This document shows positions 18,811 through 28,450 of a stretch of DNA of 64,000 bases, in pieces (the first letter of the stretch is position 1; every line of letters begins with the position of its first letter). The stretch comes from Streptomyces xinghaiensis S187. GTDB taxonomy: Bacteria; Actinomycetota; Actinomycetes; Streptomycetales; Streptomycetaceae. The notes beneath the pieces are model-generated. The model had not been told where the DNA came from and did not search any database. It saw only the letters and a program-made list of their open reading frames with translations. The position numbers and the translations under genes were made by a program. The stretch spans positions 558,001-622,000 of the forward strand of contig NZ_CP023202.1 of NCBI RefSeq assembly GCF_000220705.2. The letters run 5' to 3'.

Positions 18811-19712
18811 GGCCGGGTTCCTCCGGGGGTGTCGGTGTCCGCGTCGTGCCGCGGCAGGGTGAGCAGGACCGTCAGGGCCAGCACGGTGCCGCCGAGACGC
18901 AGCACCAGCCGCAGCGGGTCGTCGGGCAGCGGCTCGTCGAACGCGATCGTGCCGCTCACGATGGCGAACACGCAGGTCACCGTCGAGCACACCGGGACGA
19001 TCAGCGACGCCCGGCAGCGCTGCAGGGCGGTCTGCGACAGCACCAGTCCGCTGACCCCGGTGAACAGCAGGAGGTACGGGTAGGGGGAGGCGAGCAGAGC
19101 GGGAACGGAGCCCGGGAGGTCCGAGGTGTCCAGGTGCCCGGAGACGCCCTTGATGGCGAGCGAGCTGACCCCGTAGAGCAGACCGACGGCCACCGCGTAG
19201 GCCACTCCGGTGGTCGGCTGCCGGTGGCGCCGGCGGGCGCGCCGCTCCGCGGCCGTGTACAGCAGCAGCCCGGCCGCGAGTGTTGGCACGCACAGCCCCA
19301 GCAGAACGCCCGCGGGCGCGCTGCGGCTGATCTCCTCGCCGGCCCCGTACAGCGAGGCCACCACCATCACCAGCGCCAGGCCGATGACCGCCACGGCACG
19401 CCGCTCACGACCGGAGGGGCGCTCACCGAGCACCACCGAGGAGAGCACCAGCAGGAGGACCAGCCCGGACAGGAACAGGCCCTGGGCAGCGGCGATCGGC
19501 AGGGTGCGGTAGACGGCCAGCTGGGCGGCGAACCCCAGGGCCAGCGCCATGGCTCCGCAGATCCACAAGGGTCTGCCGGCCAGCAGGAGCAGGGCCCGGC
19601 CCGGCCGCGCGGCGCTCAGCGGCGGCATACCGGCCAGCGCCCGCTTCTCCAGGACGAAGCCGGTGCTGTACAGGACGTTCGCCACCAGAGCGGCGGCCAC
19701 ACCCCACCCCAC
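18807..19712 (-). CDS. EamA/DMT-like multispanning membrane protein
   Basis: 301 residues. GTG 19712 is chosen because GAAAGG lies about 10 nt upstream and it follows the preceding methyltransferase stop by 4 nt; ATG 19733 would overlap that gene by 17 nt. The sequence is almost entirely hydrophobic, with about ten membrane segments and short basic loops (AERRARRRHRQ near the middle), as in drug/metabolite transporters of the EamA type. In this operon it may flip or move a lipid-linked precursor, which is inference from neighbours only. Confidence 0.85.
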   Translation of the reverse strand: MGWGVAAALVANVLYSTGFVLEKRALAGMPPLSAARPGRALLLLAGRPLWICGAMALALGFAAQLAVYRTLPIAAAQGLFLSGLVLLLVLSSVVLGERPSGRERRAVAVIGLALVMVVASLYGAGEEISRSAPAGVLLGLCVPTLAAGLLLYTAAERRARRRHRQPTTGVAYAVAVGLLYGVSSLAIKGVSGHLDTSDLPGSVPALLASPYPYLLLFTGVSGLVLSQTALQRCRASLIVPVCSTVTCVFAIVSGTIAFDEPLPDDPLRLVLRLGGTVLALTVLLTLPRHDADTDTPGGTRP

Positions 19713-19716
19713 GGGG

Positions 19717-20508
19717 CTACACCTTTCTCGCATGGACGAGGAGGATGGAGGCGAGGGACGGCAGCCCGCAGGCCAGGCGGTCCAGCGGGCGGAGGGGGCG
19801 CGGCACTCCGTGGAACGGCGCACCGGCGACCCTCACCACCTCGAACCCCGACGCCGTCACGAACTCGCGCAGGGCGCGCGCCGTGTACAGCCGCAGATGG
19901 CCCACCACCTCGCTGCCCGGCCTGCCGTGGATGCGGCGCAGACTCACCTCCGAGAACACCGGCTGGACTCCGGCGAGCAGCAGCCCGCGGTTGTACCAGG
20001 CGGCGAGGTTCGGCGTGGAGAGCATCAGATGCCCCCCGGGGCGCAGCACCCGGTGCAGTTCGTCGAGCGCGCTGTCGGGGTCGACGAGGTGCTCGACGAC
20101 CTCGCTGAACAGCACGGCGTCGGCGCTGCCGGAGGCGAAGGGCAGCCCACTGCCGGTCAGCTCGCCGCGGACGACGTGGCTCATGCGCCGCGCCGCCCGG
20201 CGCAGTGCGTCCTGCGACCAGTCGATCCCCACGACGCGGTGCCCGTCCAGTACGCGGGCGGCGGTCGCGCCCGCCGAGCCGTCCCCGCAGCCCAGGTCGA
20301 GCACGGTCGCGGCCGGGCGGCCGGGCCCCACGGGCCCGAGCGCGGCGGCCAGCATCCGGGCCTGGCGCAGTGTCCGGGCTTCCCCGGAGGCGACGGGAAC
20401 GGCGGGGTTCTCGTAGAAGTCCCGCAGCCCGGGGGCGGGCGTCGCCGGCGGGGACGCCGGCGCCTCGGGCGATGTGCCGGCGGCGGAGCCGGTGGGCGAG
20501 GGGGTCAT
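19717..20508 (-). CDS. Class I SAM-dependent methyltransferase (UbiE/UbiG-like)
   Basis: 263 residues. SAM motif I is VLDLGCGDGSAG, motif II region VVGIDWSQDAL, then FSEVVEHLVDPDSALDELHR and LRPGGHLMLSTPN, the standard class I order. The first 25 residues are Ala/Pro/Thr-rich and disordered. Its ATG overlaps the stop of the upstream acyltransferase-like gene (ATGA), so translation is coupled. Substrate unknown; within this operon a glycolipid or polyprenyl-linked sugar is plausible. Confidence 0.9.
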   Translation of the reverse strand: MTPSPTGSAAGTSPEAPASPPATPAPGLRDFYENPAVPVASGEARTLRQARMLAAALGPVGPGRPAATVLDLGCGDGSAGATAARVLDGHRVVGIDWSQDALRRAARRMSHVVRGELTGSGLPFASGSADAVLFSEVVEHLVDPDSALDELHRVLRPGGHLMLSTPNLAAWYNRGLLLAGVQPVFSEVSLRRIHGRPGSEVVGHLRLYTARALREFVTASGFEVVRVAGAPFHGVPRPLRPLDRLACGLPSLASILLVHARKV

Positions 20509-21947
20509 GACGGCCTCGTGTGGGGGGACGGGGTGACCTCTGAGGCCGCCGAGAGAGACTGATCGAACAAGTCGGCCAGGTGCGCGCCCGCCGCGTCGCC
20601 GAGCAGCGCCCGGGACCAGCGCAGCGTCACGTGCAGCCGCCCGCCGGTGGAAGCCGCCGCGACGCTCAGCCCGCGCGGCATCCGCGCCGGTGCGGAGAAC
20701 CAGACGGCCGTCGCCCGGCCGGCGTCGCCGAAGTGCAGGGCGTACGGCACGCGGCCGATGTTGGTGACCAGCGCCGTCGACGTCCAGGGCGCCGCCGCCC
20801 GCCGAGCGGCACGGGTCAGCGCGCCCCGGATCCCGACCGGCAGCAGCCGCGCGGTCAGCAGGCTCGCCCCGGCCCCCAGTGGCGCACCCTGGGAGGACTT
20901 GAGCGCGCGGGTGCGCCCGGCGGTGGTGCGCAGCAGCCGGACCACGGCTGCCGGGTCCGGCCGCTCACCGAGCAGCAGGTCCGTGTCGCGCGGGTCCTCG
21001 GAGGCCATGCCCACTTCGACGAGCCGGGTTCCGTTCCCCATGGGCATCTCCCTGCCGCGCGGGCGGTCGTCGACGGGCATGGTGATCCGCACCGGACCGG
21101 CCGGCCGCCCCTGCGAGACGTTCCAGCGGCCCACCATCAGAGACACGGCGACCAGCAGTTGGTCGTTGACGGTCCAGGGAGGGGTTCCCCCGGTCCGCGC
21201 CGCACGCCGCGGGACAGGCAGCTCCACCTGCAGCATGCCGTTGCCCGCGGCGCCGGCGCGCACCGGCTCGGGGCGGGAGTCCGGCGCGACCCGTGCGGGC
21301 CGCGCGCGGACCGCGCGGCCGGTGCCGCCGGCCGCGCCCGGGGCCGGACCCGCGCGGCCCGGTCGAACCGGCGCGGGAACCGGGGCCGCGGCTGCGCCGC
21401 CGTAGTGTTCCGCGGTCGTGGCGAGCACCCTCAGCCCCGAGGGGGCGTCGAGAGCCGTGTGATGCGTCGTGAGCAACAGCACGGTCCGGGTCCGCGAGGA
21501 TCCACCGCCCGCCGACGGCTCACCGGCGGCCGTTTCCCCGCTCACCTCGACGACCTCCAGGCGCATCGGCGGCGACAGGGTGAGCGGCGGGCAGTCCGTC
21601 AGGGCGCGGGCCCGGGCCCGGGCCAACGCGCCGGGTCCCCGCCCCGCGAAGCTCACCGGGTCGCCGTCCGGTTCGCCGGTCAGCTCCCACGCGAGGGTCT
21701 GCCGGTGCCGGCGCCCGGGCACTTCCCGCATCAGCACCCTGGGGTGCGTCAGCAGCGCCCGCCGGAACGCGGTCCGCAGCCGTGCGGGGTCCAGCCGTCC
21801 GGGCAGGTGGACCTCGATGTGCACGGTCTCCGGTTCGTCGTCACTGAGGCAGTGACGCGACACCTCATCGGTGGTCGGGAAGGGAATCCGGACCCCGCCG
21901 GGAGGGGGTGCGGTCCCCCGCCCGGCGGTCGTCCACGGCGAGATCAC
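20505..21947 (-). CDS. Condensation-domain-like (PapA/WES-type) acyltransferase
   Basis: 480 residues. The active-site motif HHTALDAPS (HHxxxD) and the two-lobed layout match the NRPS C domain/PapA acyltransferase superfamily, but there are no A or T domains, so it is free-standing. A low-complexity Ala/Pro/Arg-rich stretch follows the active site (about residues 190-235). The C-terminal half includes VTNIGRVPYAL. In mycobacteria, PapA-like enzymes acylate surface lipids, so acylation of an envelope glycolipid is the likeliest role. Its start overlaps the AftD-like stop (ATGA) and its stop overlaps the next start. Confidence 0.83.
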   Translation of the reverse strand: MISPWTTAGRGTAPPPGGVRIPFPTTDEVSRHCLSDDEPETVHIEVHLPGRLDPARLRTAFRRALLTHPRVLMREVPGRRHRQTLAWELTGEPDGDPVSFAGRGPGALARARARALTDCPPLTLSPPMRLEVVEVSGETAAGEPSAGGGSSRTRTVLLLTTHHTALDAPSGLRVLATTAEHYGGAAAAPVPAPVRPGRAGPAPGAAGGTGRAVRARPARVAPDSRPEPVRAGAAGNGMLQVELPVPRRAARTGGTPPWTVNDQLLVAVSLMVGRWNVSQGRPAGPVRITMPVDDRPRGREMPMGNGTRLVEVGMASEDPRDTDLLLGERPDPAAVVRLLRTTAGRTRALKSSQGAPLGAGASLLTARLLPVGIRGALTRAARRAAAPWTSTALVTNIGRVPYALHFGDAGRATAVWFSAPARMPRGLSVAAASTGGRLHVTLRWSRALLGDAAGAHLADLFDQSLSAASEVTPSPHTRPS

Positions 21948-24900
21948 GCGGGGCCACCGCCTCCCGGCTGCCGACGGGGCGGCTCGGGTGGGAACCCGTC
22001 GCCGGTGCCTGCCGGCCGGGCCGTGACCACCGGTCCGGCCGCCTCCGGCGTGTCGCGACCGTCGTCGTCCGCCCCTTCCCTCCCGGCGGCCGCGGACGCC
22101 GGGCCTGCCGCCGTCACCAGGGCTGCGGACAGGGCCACCAGCGCCAGTACCTGCGCGAAGCCGCTGAACGCGCCGTGCCCGGCGGCGACCGGCTCCCCGG
22201 CGCCAAGGGCCGCGACGATGCCGGCTCCGGCCATCGCCGCCGCCGCGGTCGGCACCAGAACGGCCGGCCGGAACCGCGCCGCCACGGCGAGTACGGGCAC
22301 CACCAGGGCCGCCGGACCCGCCGCCACCGCGACGACCGCGGTCAGCGCCAGCGTCCCCAGCACCATCCCCGGGGCCGCCGGCTCGGGCAGCCGCTCGTCG
22401 GCTCCCCCGGCGTTGCGCCTGCGGCCCGCGAAGGCCAGGGCGACGAGCGCGAGGAGCGCGATCACACCGCCGATCAGGGCTGCCCGGTACGGCCCGGAGG
22501 GCTCGAATTCCAGGTTCACCGTGCCGGACGCCCCGGCCGGGATCAGCCAGGCCTGCTGCCAGCCGTCGAGGCGCACCGACTCCAGCTCCGTGCCGTCCAG
22601 GGTGGCCTTCCAGCCGTCGTTGGCGTTCTCGTAGGTCTGCAGGTAGGCGGCCTCACCGGCGCCGGCGGACACCGAGACGGCCCGGCGGTCGTCGGTCCAC
22701 TCGGTGACGGTGGCCTCGCGAGCCGATCCCGCCATCTCCTGCGGAGTGCCCCGGGTCAGCGTGACGTCGGTGATCGCCAGCGGGCCCGCGTCACCCGCCT
22801 CCACCGCGTGGTCGCCGGGCGGGAGTTCCAGCGTGCCGTCCTTCTCCTCCCCCGCGCAGAGGCTGACGGTGACGGGACGCCGCTCGGTGAGGTCCCGGAC
22901 GGATCCGGATGCCTTCGTCTTGTGCAGGACACCGCCCACAGCGAGGTCCGGGCCCGCACCGCACGGCAGCGAGAAGCGCGCGGACGGCTTCGGCCGCGGC
23001 ACCCGCAGATCGGCCAGGGCGGGAACGTGCACCTCGCTCAGCCCGACCGGCAGCTGCAACTGCGCGTCCGCCACCGGATTGTGGACGGTGAGCGGGGCGA
23101 CCCTGCTGATCACGATGTCGAGCCGGTCCGTCTCGATCTCCGGGAAGCTGACCCGGCCGTTCTCGTCCACGTCGGCCGTCGCCGCGCCGTGCGGGGAGCT
23201 GATCATCACCTGCTCCGGCCGGGTGGACACCCCGCCCGCCGGCGCGAGGATGATCTCGTCGATCTTCTCCTTCCCGGGCCAGCTCAGGTGGATGCCCGGC
23301 CGGTCGCCCGCGATCCAGGCGGTTGTCAGATCACCGTCGACCAGGTTGCGGGCGCTGAGTGACATGCCGTTGCGGCTGGTGGAGTCCACGGAGGCCGTCA
23401 CCCGGTTCTCCGGTCCGGGAGCCGAACGGTCGAGCAGCTCGTCCAACGGCCCGCCGGGTACGGCGACGGCTCGCGCCGCGACCTCGTACTCAGCCGTCTC
23501 CTTGGTGCTGAACTGCCGGTGCAGTCCGACCTCGGCCGACGCCGGCGACAAGCCGCCCGCGTCGGTGCCGCGGTGCAGGGAGTACACGGTCGCCGCCGCG
23601 TCGGTGTGCTCCGCGTCGGCCGGCAGCAACAGCATGCGCGTCACCTGCACGTCCGGGATCGACACCTCGGAGAAGCCGGCCCCGGACAGGCCCGGCCGGG
23701 CCTGTTGCGCGGCAACGATGCTGATCTTCATCCAGGAGGCTTCGCCGGCGGGTGCCTTGACGGTCTGCGGCGCGCCGTTCGTCTGCAGCGGGCTCTCGGC
23801 CGCACCGCGGTCGGTCTCGATCCGTACCCGCGTGGGCGCCGCGCGCATGCCGTCGCCCGGCAGGGGCGTCAGCTGGATGGAGGCGGGGATGTCGGTCGGC
23901 CGGGAGAAGTCCACCTTGAGCCACTGTCCGGCCGGCTTGCCCGGGCTGCCCTCGGCCCACGCGGTGTCCGGGTTGCCGTCGAAGGCGTTCACCGGGTCGT
24001 ACTGCGGCAGGTGGAACAGCCAGTTGCCGCTGCTGGAAGCCGTCACGGACTCGGCGCCGCGCAGCTCCGCGGTCGTCTGGTGATCGGTGCCCTCCGACGG
24101 CAGGATCTGCTTGGGCTTCTCACCCGGGTTCTGCAGGCTGCCGGAGTGATTGCGCTCGTCCGCGGTGTACGTGTACGAGGTGTTGTTGTTGACCAGGCCG
24201 AACCGGGTGTCGGCTCGGCGCAGCCCGTCCGCGACCGCCTTCACCGGTGCGGTGACGTCCTCGGGAAGGGTGTCCCCGGCCAGTACGGCCGGCCGGCCGG
24301 TCATCGAGGGGTCGGCGGACAGCTGGAGCAGCGCCTCGGGTCCGCCGCTGACCACGGCCGTGTCGGCCGCGGCGGACACACCGACCCTGCCGGGCCGCCC
24401 GTCGCGGTCCTGCGGCTGGTAGATCTCCACGGCCTGGAGCCGCGGGTAGAGCCCCTGTACCTGGAGCGGGGTGTCGGCGGCGATGCGCCCGCCGGTCACC
24501 AGCGGGCCGAACGCGGCGACCTTGCGGTAGCCGGACGACTCCAGCGTCCGCTTCACCGTCTGCGGCGGGACGTAACCGATCTGGTCGGGGTCGAGGTCGT
24601 TGCGGACGACCACCTCGTGCATCCCGGCCCGTGCCAGGTACGCCTGGAGGCCCGGGACCTCGGTGCCGGACAGCAGCGCCTGCTCGACGGCGTCGGTCAT
24701 ACGGCGCGCGCCGGGCGTACCGAAGGGGACGAAGTCACGCTGCGCCCAGGGGGTTTCGGCCAGCACGTCGAACGGCTGGTCGATGGGGGAACCCCAGGTG
24801 TAGATGCCGTGCGCCGTCGCCGGTACGACCAGTGCCCGGCTCTCCGGGGCGTTGTCCTCCAGCCAGCCTGCGGCCTTCTCCCAGTGAGTGGGCAGTTTGG

Positions 24901-26218
24901 TGAACGCCCCGGGCTGCAGGATCGAGCCGTTGACGTACGGCAGCACCAGACCGGGCAGTACCAGCACCGCCGCGGCCGCGGGCACCCAGCGGCGGCCGGG
25001 AAGGGTGCGAGGACTCCTGCTCACGGACAGGACGGCCGTCAGGTGGGCCAGTCCCAGGGCGAGCGCGAGGGCCAGCCCCGGCTGGAACTTGTAGATGTTG
25101 CGGAACGGCTTCAGCGCCCCGTTCAGCCAGTCCTGGACGACACCGTGGAACGGACCGCCGAAGGCGCCGCCGTACCCGGCGAGCGTGATCAGGACGACGG
25201 CCAGAACGGTCAGCAGCAGCCAGCGACGCTCCGGCAGGTCCCGGCGGGCCAGGCCCGCCAGCCCCAGCGCCGCGGCGAACGCCGAACCGAGGATGGTGAC
25301 GACGGAGGTCGCGACGGTCCAGCCGGCCGGCAGCCAGGCCTCGCCGAAGTTCAGATAGGCCACCCAGTTGCCGGCGCCGCGCAGCAGCTCGGTCGCGGAC
25401 ATGGTGGCGGTGGTGGTGTCGGCCTGTTCGACGTACGGCATGAAGTTCTCGCCGTAGGCGCCGAGCAGGAGCAGCGGCACCACCCACCACACGGTGGCCA
25501 GCACGACGCCCGGAATCCACCAGCCCAGCAGCGCGCGACGGCGCCGGCCGGGCGGGCGGCTGAGCAGATACAGGCCCACGGGCAGCAGCGCGGCCAGCGT
25601 CGAGGCGGCGTTCACCCCGCCCATGAAGGGGATCAGCAGGGCCGAACGTGCCGCGGCCATCCGGGGGCTCAGCGCCGCGGAGGTCAGGGGCAGCAGGACC
25701 CAGGGCAGCAGGGCACCGGGCAGCGCGGCGGCGGAGGTCGATCCGATGACGATCGTGAAGGTGGGCCACAGCGCGTACACCACCGCTCCGAGCAGCCGGG
25801 TCGCGGGTGTACCCACGCGCAGCCGTTCGGCGAGCCTGAGCGCGCCCCAGAAGGCGGCGGTCACGATGACCGACAGCCAGAGCCGCTCGGCCAGCCACAC
25901 CGGCACCTGCAGGAGGTCCATGAACGCGTAGTAGGGGAGCGCCGGGAAGGCGTAGCCGATGTACTGGTTGGCTATGCCGCCGAGGCCCACGTTGCCGTTC
26001 CACAGCGACCCGAGGTCGCCGAGGAAGCGCTGGGGATCGAGGGCGACGCCGAGCTTGGTCTCGAACGTCATCTTCCCCGGGGACACCGCGAGGAAGCACA
26101 CCAGCACGACGGCCCAGAAGCCGAACAGCAGGCGTCGTCGGTGCGGGGCCTCGGACGCCCCGGACGGCGTCGGGCCGGGCTGGGGCGCCCGGGCGGGCGC
26201 CTGGACCGCAGTGGTCAT
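21944..26218 (-). CDS. AftD-like alpha-(1->3)-arabinofuranosyltransferase (GT-C fold, DUF3367) with carbohydrate-binding modules
   Basis: 1424 residues, close to the length of mycobacterial AftD. An N-terminal multispanning GT-C domain (residues about 30-450, roughly a dozen helices) begins with a membrane helix and SPGKMTFETKLG. Large extracytoplasmic parts follow, with two discoidin-like (F5/8 type C) modules visible as NAFDGNPDTAWAEG near residue 750 and LVDGDLTTAWIAGD near 963. Two or more C-terminal helices lie at about 1250-1370. AftD uses decaprenyl-phospho-arabinose to branch arabinan in mycobacteria, but Streptomyces lacks arabinogalactan, so the donor and acceptor here are open. It is the central gene of a coupled operon. 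Confidence 0.9.
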   Translation of the reverse strand: MTTAVQAPARAPQPGPTPSGASEAPHRRRLLFGFWAVVLVCFLAVSPGKMTFETKLGVALDPQRFLGDLGSLWNGNVGLGGIANQYIGYAFPALPYYAFMDLLQVPVWLAERLWLSVIVTAAFWGALRLAERLRVGTPATRLLGAVVYALWPTFTIVIGSTSAAALPGALLPWVLLPLTSAALSPRMAAARSALLIPFMGGVNAASTLAALLPVGLYLLSRPPGRRRRALLGWWIPGVVLATVWWVVPLLLLGAYGENFMPYVEQADTTTATMSATELLRGAGNWVAYLNFGEAWLPAGWTVATSVVTILGSAFAAALGLAGLARRDLPERRWLLLTVLAVVLITLAGYGGAFGGPFHGVVQDWLNGALKPFRNIYKFQPGLALALALGLAHLTAVLSVSRSPRTLPGRRWVPAAAAVLVLPGLVLPYVNGSILQPGAFTKLPTHWEKAAGWLEDNAPESRALVVPATAHGIYTWGSPIDQPFDVLAETPWAQRDFVPFGTPGARRMTDAVEQALLSGTEVPGLQAYLARAGMHEVVVRNDLDPDQIGYVPPQTVKRTLESSGYRKVAAFGPLVTGGRIAADTPLQVQGLYPRLQAVEIYQPQDRDGRPGRVGVSAAADTAVVSGGPEALLQLSADPSMTGRPAVLAGDTLPEDVTAPVKAVADGLRRADTRFGLVNNNTSYTYTADERNHSGSLQNPGEKPKQILPSEGTDHQTTAELRGAESVTASSSGNWLFHLPQYDPVNAFDGNPDTAWAEGSPGKPAGQWLKVDFSRPTDIPASIQLTPLPGDGMRAAPTRVRIETDRGAAESPLQTNGAPQTVKAPAGEASWMKISIVAAQQARPGLSGAGFSEVSIPDVQVTRMLLLPADAEHTDAAATVYSLHRGTDAGGLSPASAEVGLHRQFSTKETAEYEVAARAVAVPGGPLDELLDRSAPGPENRVTASVDSTSRNGMSLSARNLVDGDLTTAWIAGDRPGIHLSWPGKEKIDEIILAPAGGVSTRPEQVMISSPHGAATADVDENGRVSFPEIETDRLDIVISRVAPLTVHNPVADAQLQLPVGLSEVHVPALADLRVPRPKPSARFSLPCGAGPDLAVGGVLHKTKASGSVRDLTERRPVTVSLCAGEEKDGTLELPPGDHAVEAGDAGPLAITDVTLTRGTPQEMAGSAREATVTEWTDDRRAVSVSAGAGEAAYLQTYENANDGWKATLDGTELESVRLDGWQQAWLIPAGASGTVNLEFEPSGPYRAALIGGVIALLALVALAFAGRRRNAGGADERLPEPAAPGMVLGTLALTAVVAVAAGPAALVVPVLAVAARFRPAVLVPTAAAAMAGAGIVAALGAGEPVAAGHGAFSGFAQVLALVALSAALVTAAGPASAAAGREGADDDGRDTPEAAGPVVTARPAGTGDGFPPEPPRRQPGGGGPA

Positions 26219-26240
26219 GACCGTTCCTCGCTTCGCTTGC

Positions 26241-26993
26241 TCATGGGCGTCGCCTGAGAATCAGCAACAGGTTCCAGGTGGCGATCTCGCGGAGTCCCGG
26301 CACCCGGGTGATCGTGCTCGCGAGGAACGGCCAGTAGCGGGACCGTGCCGTGACGACCTGCACGTCATCACGGCCGCGGACGTGCCGCAGGGTGGGACCG
26401 ATGTGGACGGGGAACAGGTTCTCGCCGACGGTGTGCTTGGCCTCGCGGCCGGTGCGCCGTCGGTAGCGCGCGCGGGCCCGGTCGGCCCCGAGGTAGTGCC
26501 AGGGCGCGCACTCGTGGCCTCCCCAGGGGGAGAGCCAGTTGGTGAACGACAGGTAGATCAGTCCGCCGGGACGGGTGACCCGCGCCATCTCGCTGATGAA
26601 CGTCTGCGGGTCCGACACGTGCTCCAGCACATTCGACGAGAAGCACACGTCGGCCGCACCGTCGGCGAGCGGCAGCAGATAGCCGTCGGCGAGCACCGCG
26701 TCCTCGGTGACCGGGCCGCCACGGGCGTTCAGCTCCCGCAGGTCGGGTTCGAAGAGGTAGCTCTGCGCGCCACGGCGGCGGAACTCCTCGGTGAAGTGGC
26801 CGCTGCCGCCGCCGATGTCGACGACGATCCTGCCGGGCAGATCGATGTGACGTGCCACTTGTGCGACCGAGTCACGGGCCAGCAGGGTGTAGCACCGCTC
26901 GGGGTTGCTCTGTTCGCGCAGGAACGCCCGGAGGAGAGCGGCCGACCGCTTCAGCGACGGATCCTTGAAGGCGCGTTCCGTGATCTCGGGCAT
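26241..26993 (-). CDS. Class I SAM-dependent methyltransferase in the envelope operon
   Basis: 250 residues. Motif I is VVDIGGGSGHFTEEF, followed by YLFEPDLREL, an acidic motif near DVCFSSNVLEHVSDP, and VTRPGGLIYLSFTNW. The Trp/His-rich segment after it (SPWGGHECAPWHYLG) is typical of methyltransferases beside GT4 glycosyltransferases and may bind the sugar substrate. It starts 6 bp after the GT4 gene and ends 22 bp before the AftD-like gene, so all three are one transcript. Confidence 0.9.
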   Translation of the reverse strand: MPEITERAFKDPSLKRSAALLRAFLREQSNPERCYTLLARDSVAQVARHIDLPGRIVVDIGGGSGHFTEEFRRRGAQSYLFEPDLRELNARGGPVTEDAVLADGYLLPLADGAADVCFSSNVLEHVSDPQTFISEMARVTRPGGLIYLSFTNWLSPWGGHECAPWHYLGADRARARYRRRTGREAKHTVGENLFPVHIGPTLRHVRGRDDVQVVTARSRYWPFLASTITRVPGLREIATWNLLLILRRRP

Positions 26994-26999
26994 GGCCGC

Positions 27000-28232
27000 T
27001 CATCTGCCGCGTCTGGGGGCTGTGGCGACCGCAGCCGCCTCGGCGGCGACCGCCTGGAACTGACGGACCGTCGAGCTCCAGCGGAAGCGCCGGGCGCGGT
27101 GCTCGGCGGCACGTCCCATGGCTGCGCGCCGGTCGGCACTGAGGGCCAGGGTGCACCACGCGGCGGCGAACGAACTCTCGCCCCGCGCGAGCACCCCGGT
27201 CACTCCGTCCTCGACGGAGTCGCACAGGCCGGGTATGTCGAAACCGATCGCGGGAGTGGCCCGTGCGGCTGCCTCGGTCACCACCAGCCCCCACCCCTCG
27301 ACGAGGGAGGGGTGCAGCAGCAGCCACGCCTCGCACATCAGCCGGTGCTTCTCGGCCTCCGACACCCGGCCGGCGAACGTCACCGCGGGACCGGCCATGG
27401 CTTCGAGCCGCTCGCGTTCGGGGCCGTCGCCCACGATGACGAGCCGGCCGCCGGTGACCGGGCGGACCCGCTCCCACAGCCGGAGGAGCAGGTTGACGCG
27501 CTTGTACTCCACCAGCCGGCCGACGGCCAGGAACAGCGGTTCCTTCGCCTCGGGCAGCAGCGGGCCGGGGTCCTCGACGCCGTTGTTGACGATCCGGATA
27601 CGGTCCGCGGCCACGCCGATGCCGCGCAGCTCGGAAGCGGTCGACTCGGAGACGGCCACCATCAGGTTGTCGCGATGGGTGCCTGTCAGCGCCCAGTGCT
27701 CCAGCCTGCGGCCGAGCCGTGCCGCCGGACCCGGGTAGCGCATCTGCCACAGATCCGTGTGCACATGGTTGACCAGGCACAGCGTTGGGCCGCGGTGCCA
27801 CAGCGGCGCCAGGTACGGCATGCCGTTGCACACCTCGACCAGCAGGTCGCAGTCGCCGACCTCGCGGGCGAAGGCCGTCCTGGCCCGCAGGAAGTGGCCC
27901 GCGTCACCTCCCGCGGAGACCACCCGGTAGTGGCGTTCGGCGGCCGGGCCGCCGCACAGGAGCGTGACCTCGTGGCCGCCGGCGGTCAGGCCGTCGGCTA
28001 TCCGGTCGATGAGCAGTTCCGAGCCGCCGGCGGCCTGGTTGCCCAGGTCACGGCGGGCGAGGAAGGTGATCCGGCGCGGCAGGGGCGCCGGGACGGACGC
28101 GACGTGCGGGTCGGCGGCGAGCGAGTCGGCGACTCGGCTGCCGGTGCGGGCTTGAGCGGTGCGGGCTTGAGCGGGGACGGAAACGGGGTTTTTCCGACCG
28201 GGGGGGTCCAGAGCGGACGTGCGCTGGGGCAT
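27000..28232 (-). CDS. GT4-family glycosyltransferase (GT-B fold), first gene of the envelope operon
   Basis: 410 residues, retaining GT-B glycosyltransferase. The N-terminal acceptor lobe begins ITFLARRDLGNQAAGGSE near residue 55. The donor lobe has FLAVGRLVEYKRVNLLL, IVGDGPERERLE, and the nucleotide-sugar motif EGWGLVVTEAAARATPAIGF (the E-x7-E pattern). ATG 28232 follows GGAGCAC. The first 50 residues are low-complexity and include a 15-bp duplicated unit coding AQART twice (28143-28172). Likely transfers a sugar onto a lipid or polymer carrier at the inner face of the membrane. Confidence 0.9.
   Translation of the reverse strand: MPQRTSALDPPGRKNPVSVPAQARTAQARTGSRVADSLAADPHVASVPAPLPRRITFLARRDLGNQAAGGSELLIDRIADGLTAGGHEVTLLCGGPAAERHYRVVSAGGDAGHFLRARTAFAREVGDCDLLVEVCNGMPYLAPLWHRGPTLCLVNHVHTDLWQMRYPGPAARLGRRLEHWALTGTHRDNLMVAVSESTASELRGIGVAADRIRIVNNGVEDPGPLLPEAKEPLFLAVGRLVEYKRVNLLLRLWERVRPVTGGRLVIVGDGPERERLEAMAGPAVTFAGRVSEAEKHRLMCEAWLLLHPSLVEGWGLVVTEAAARATPAIGFDIPGLCDSVEDGVTGVLARGESSFAAAWCTLALSADRRAAMGRAAEHRARRFRWSSTVRQFQAVAAEAAAVATAPRRGR
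28143..28172. repeat. 15-bp tandem duplication within the GT4 gene
   Basis: Two perfect copies of ggtgcgggcttgagc, in frame, adding five residues (AQART twice) to the disordered N-terminus. Confidence 0.8.
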
Positions 28233-28316
28233 AGAGGTGCTCCAACTCGGCGGCTGCGGGGCAGACGGGTGAGAGATGGCCGGGCTTCCGGGATGAAGCG
28301 CTGGGCTGGCTCGGTG

Positions 28317-28352
28317 TGCGGGTGCTGCGGGTGCTGCGGGTGCTGCGGGTGC
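28317..28352. repeat. 9-bp unit repeated four times upstream of the GT4 gene
   Basis: Four perfect copies of tgcgggtgc, 85 to 120 bp before the GT4 ATG, in the promoter/leader region of the envelope operon. Copy number may vary between strains and alter promoter spacing or leader structure. Confidence 0.8.
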
Positions 28353-28434
28353 CGGACCCGGAAGTGCGGTCGATGTGCCGGCACCGGGGCGGTGGCGGGC
28401 TCCTGAAGGTGGGACTCAAACCGGAGACACTGGA

Positions 28435-28449
28435 TTACTCGGGGGTAAC
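28435..28449. promoter_or_regulatory. TTACYCGGGRGTAAC dyad, copy A (upstream of the envelope operon)
   Basis: ttactcgggggtaac, an inverted GTTAC-type dyad, 203 bp before the GT4 ATG and 1 bp from the DUF3068 stop codon. It matches copy B (29584-29598) at 13 of 15 positions. Shared placement suggests one regulator for both transcripts. Confidence 0.5.
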
Positions 28450-28450
28450 G

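Noticed and set aside
23519..26257. A 912-codon plus-strand open frame
   Set aside because: Shadow of the AftD-like gene, which has clear GT-C and discoidin-type motifs on the other strand.
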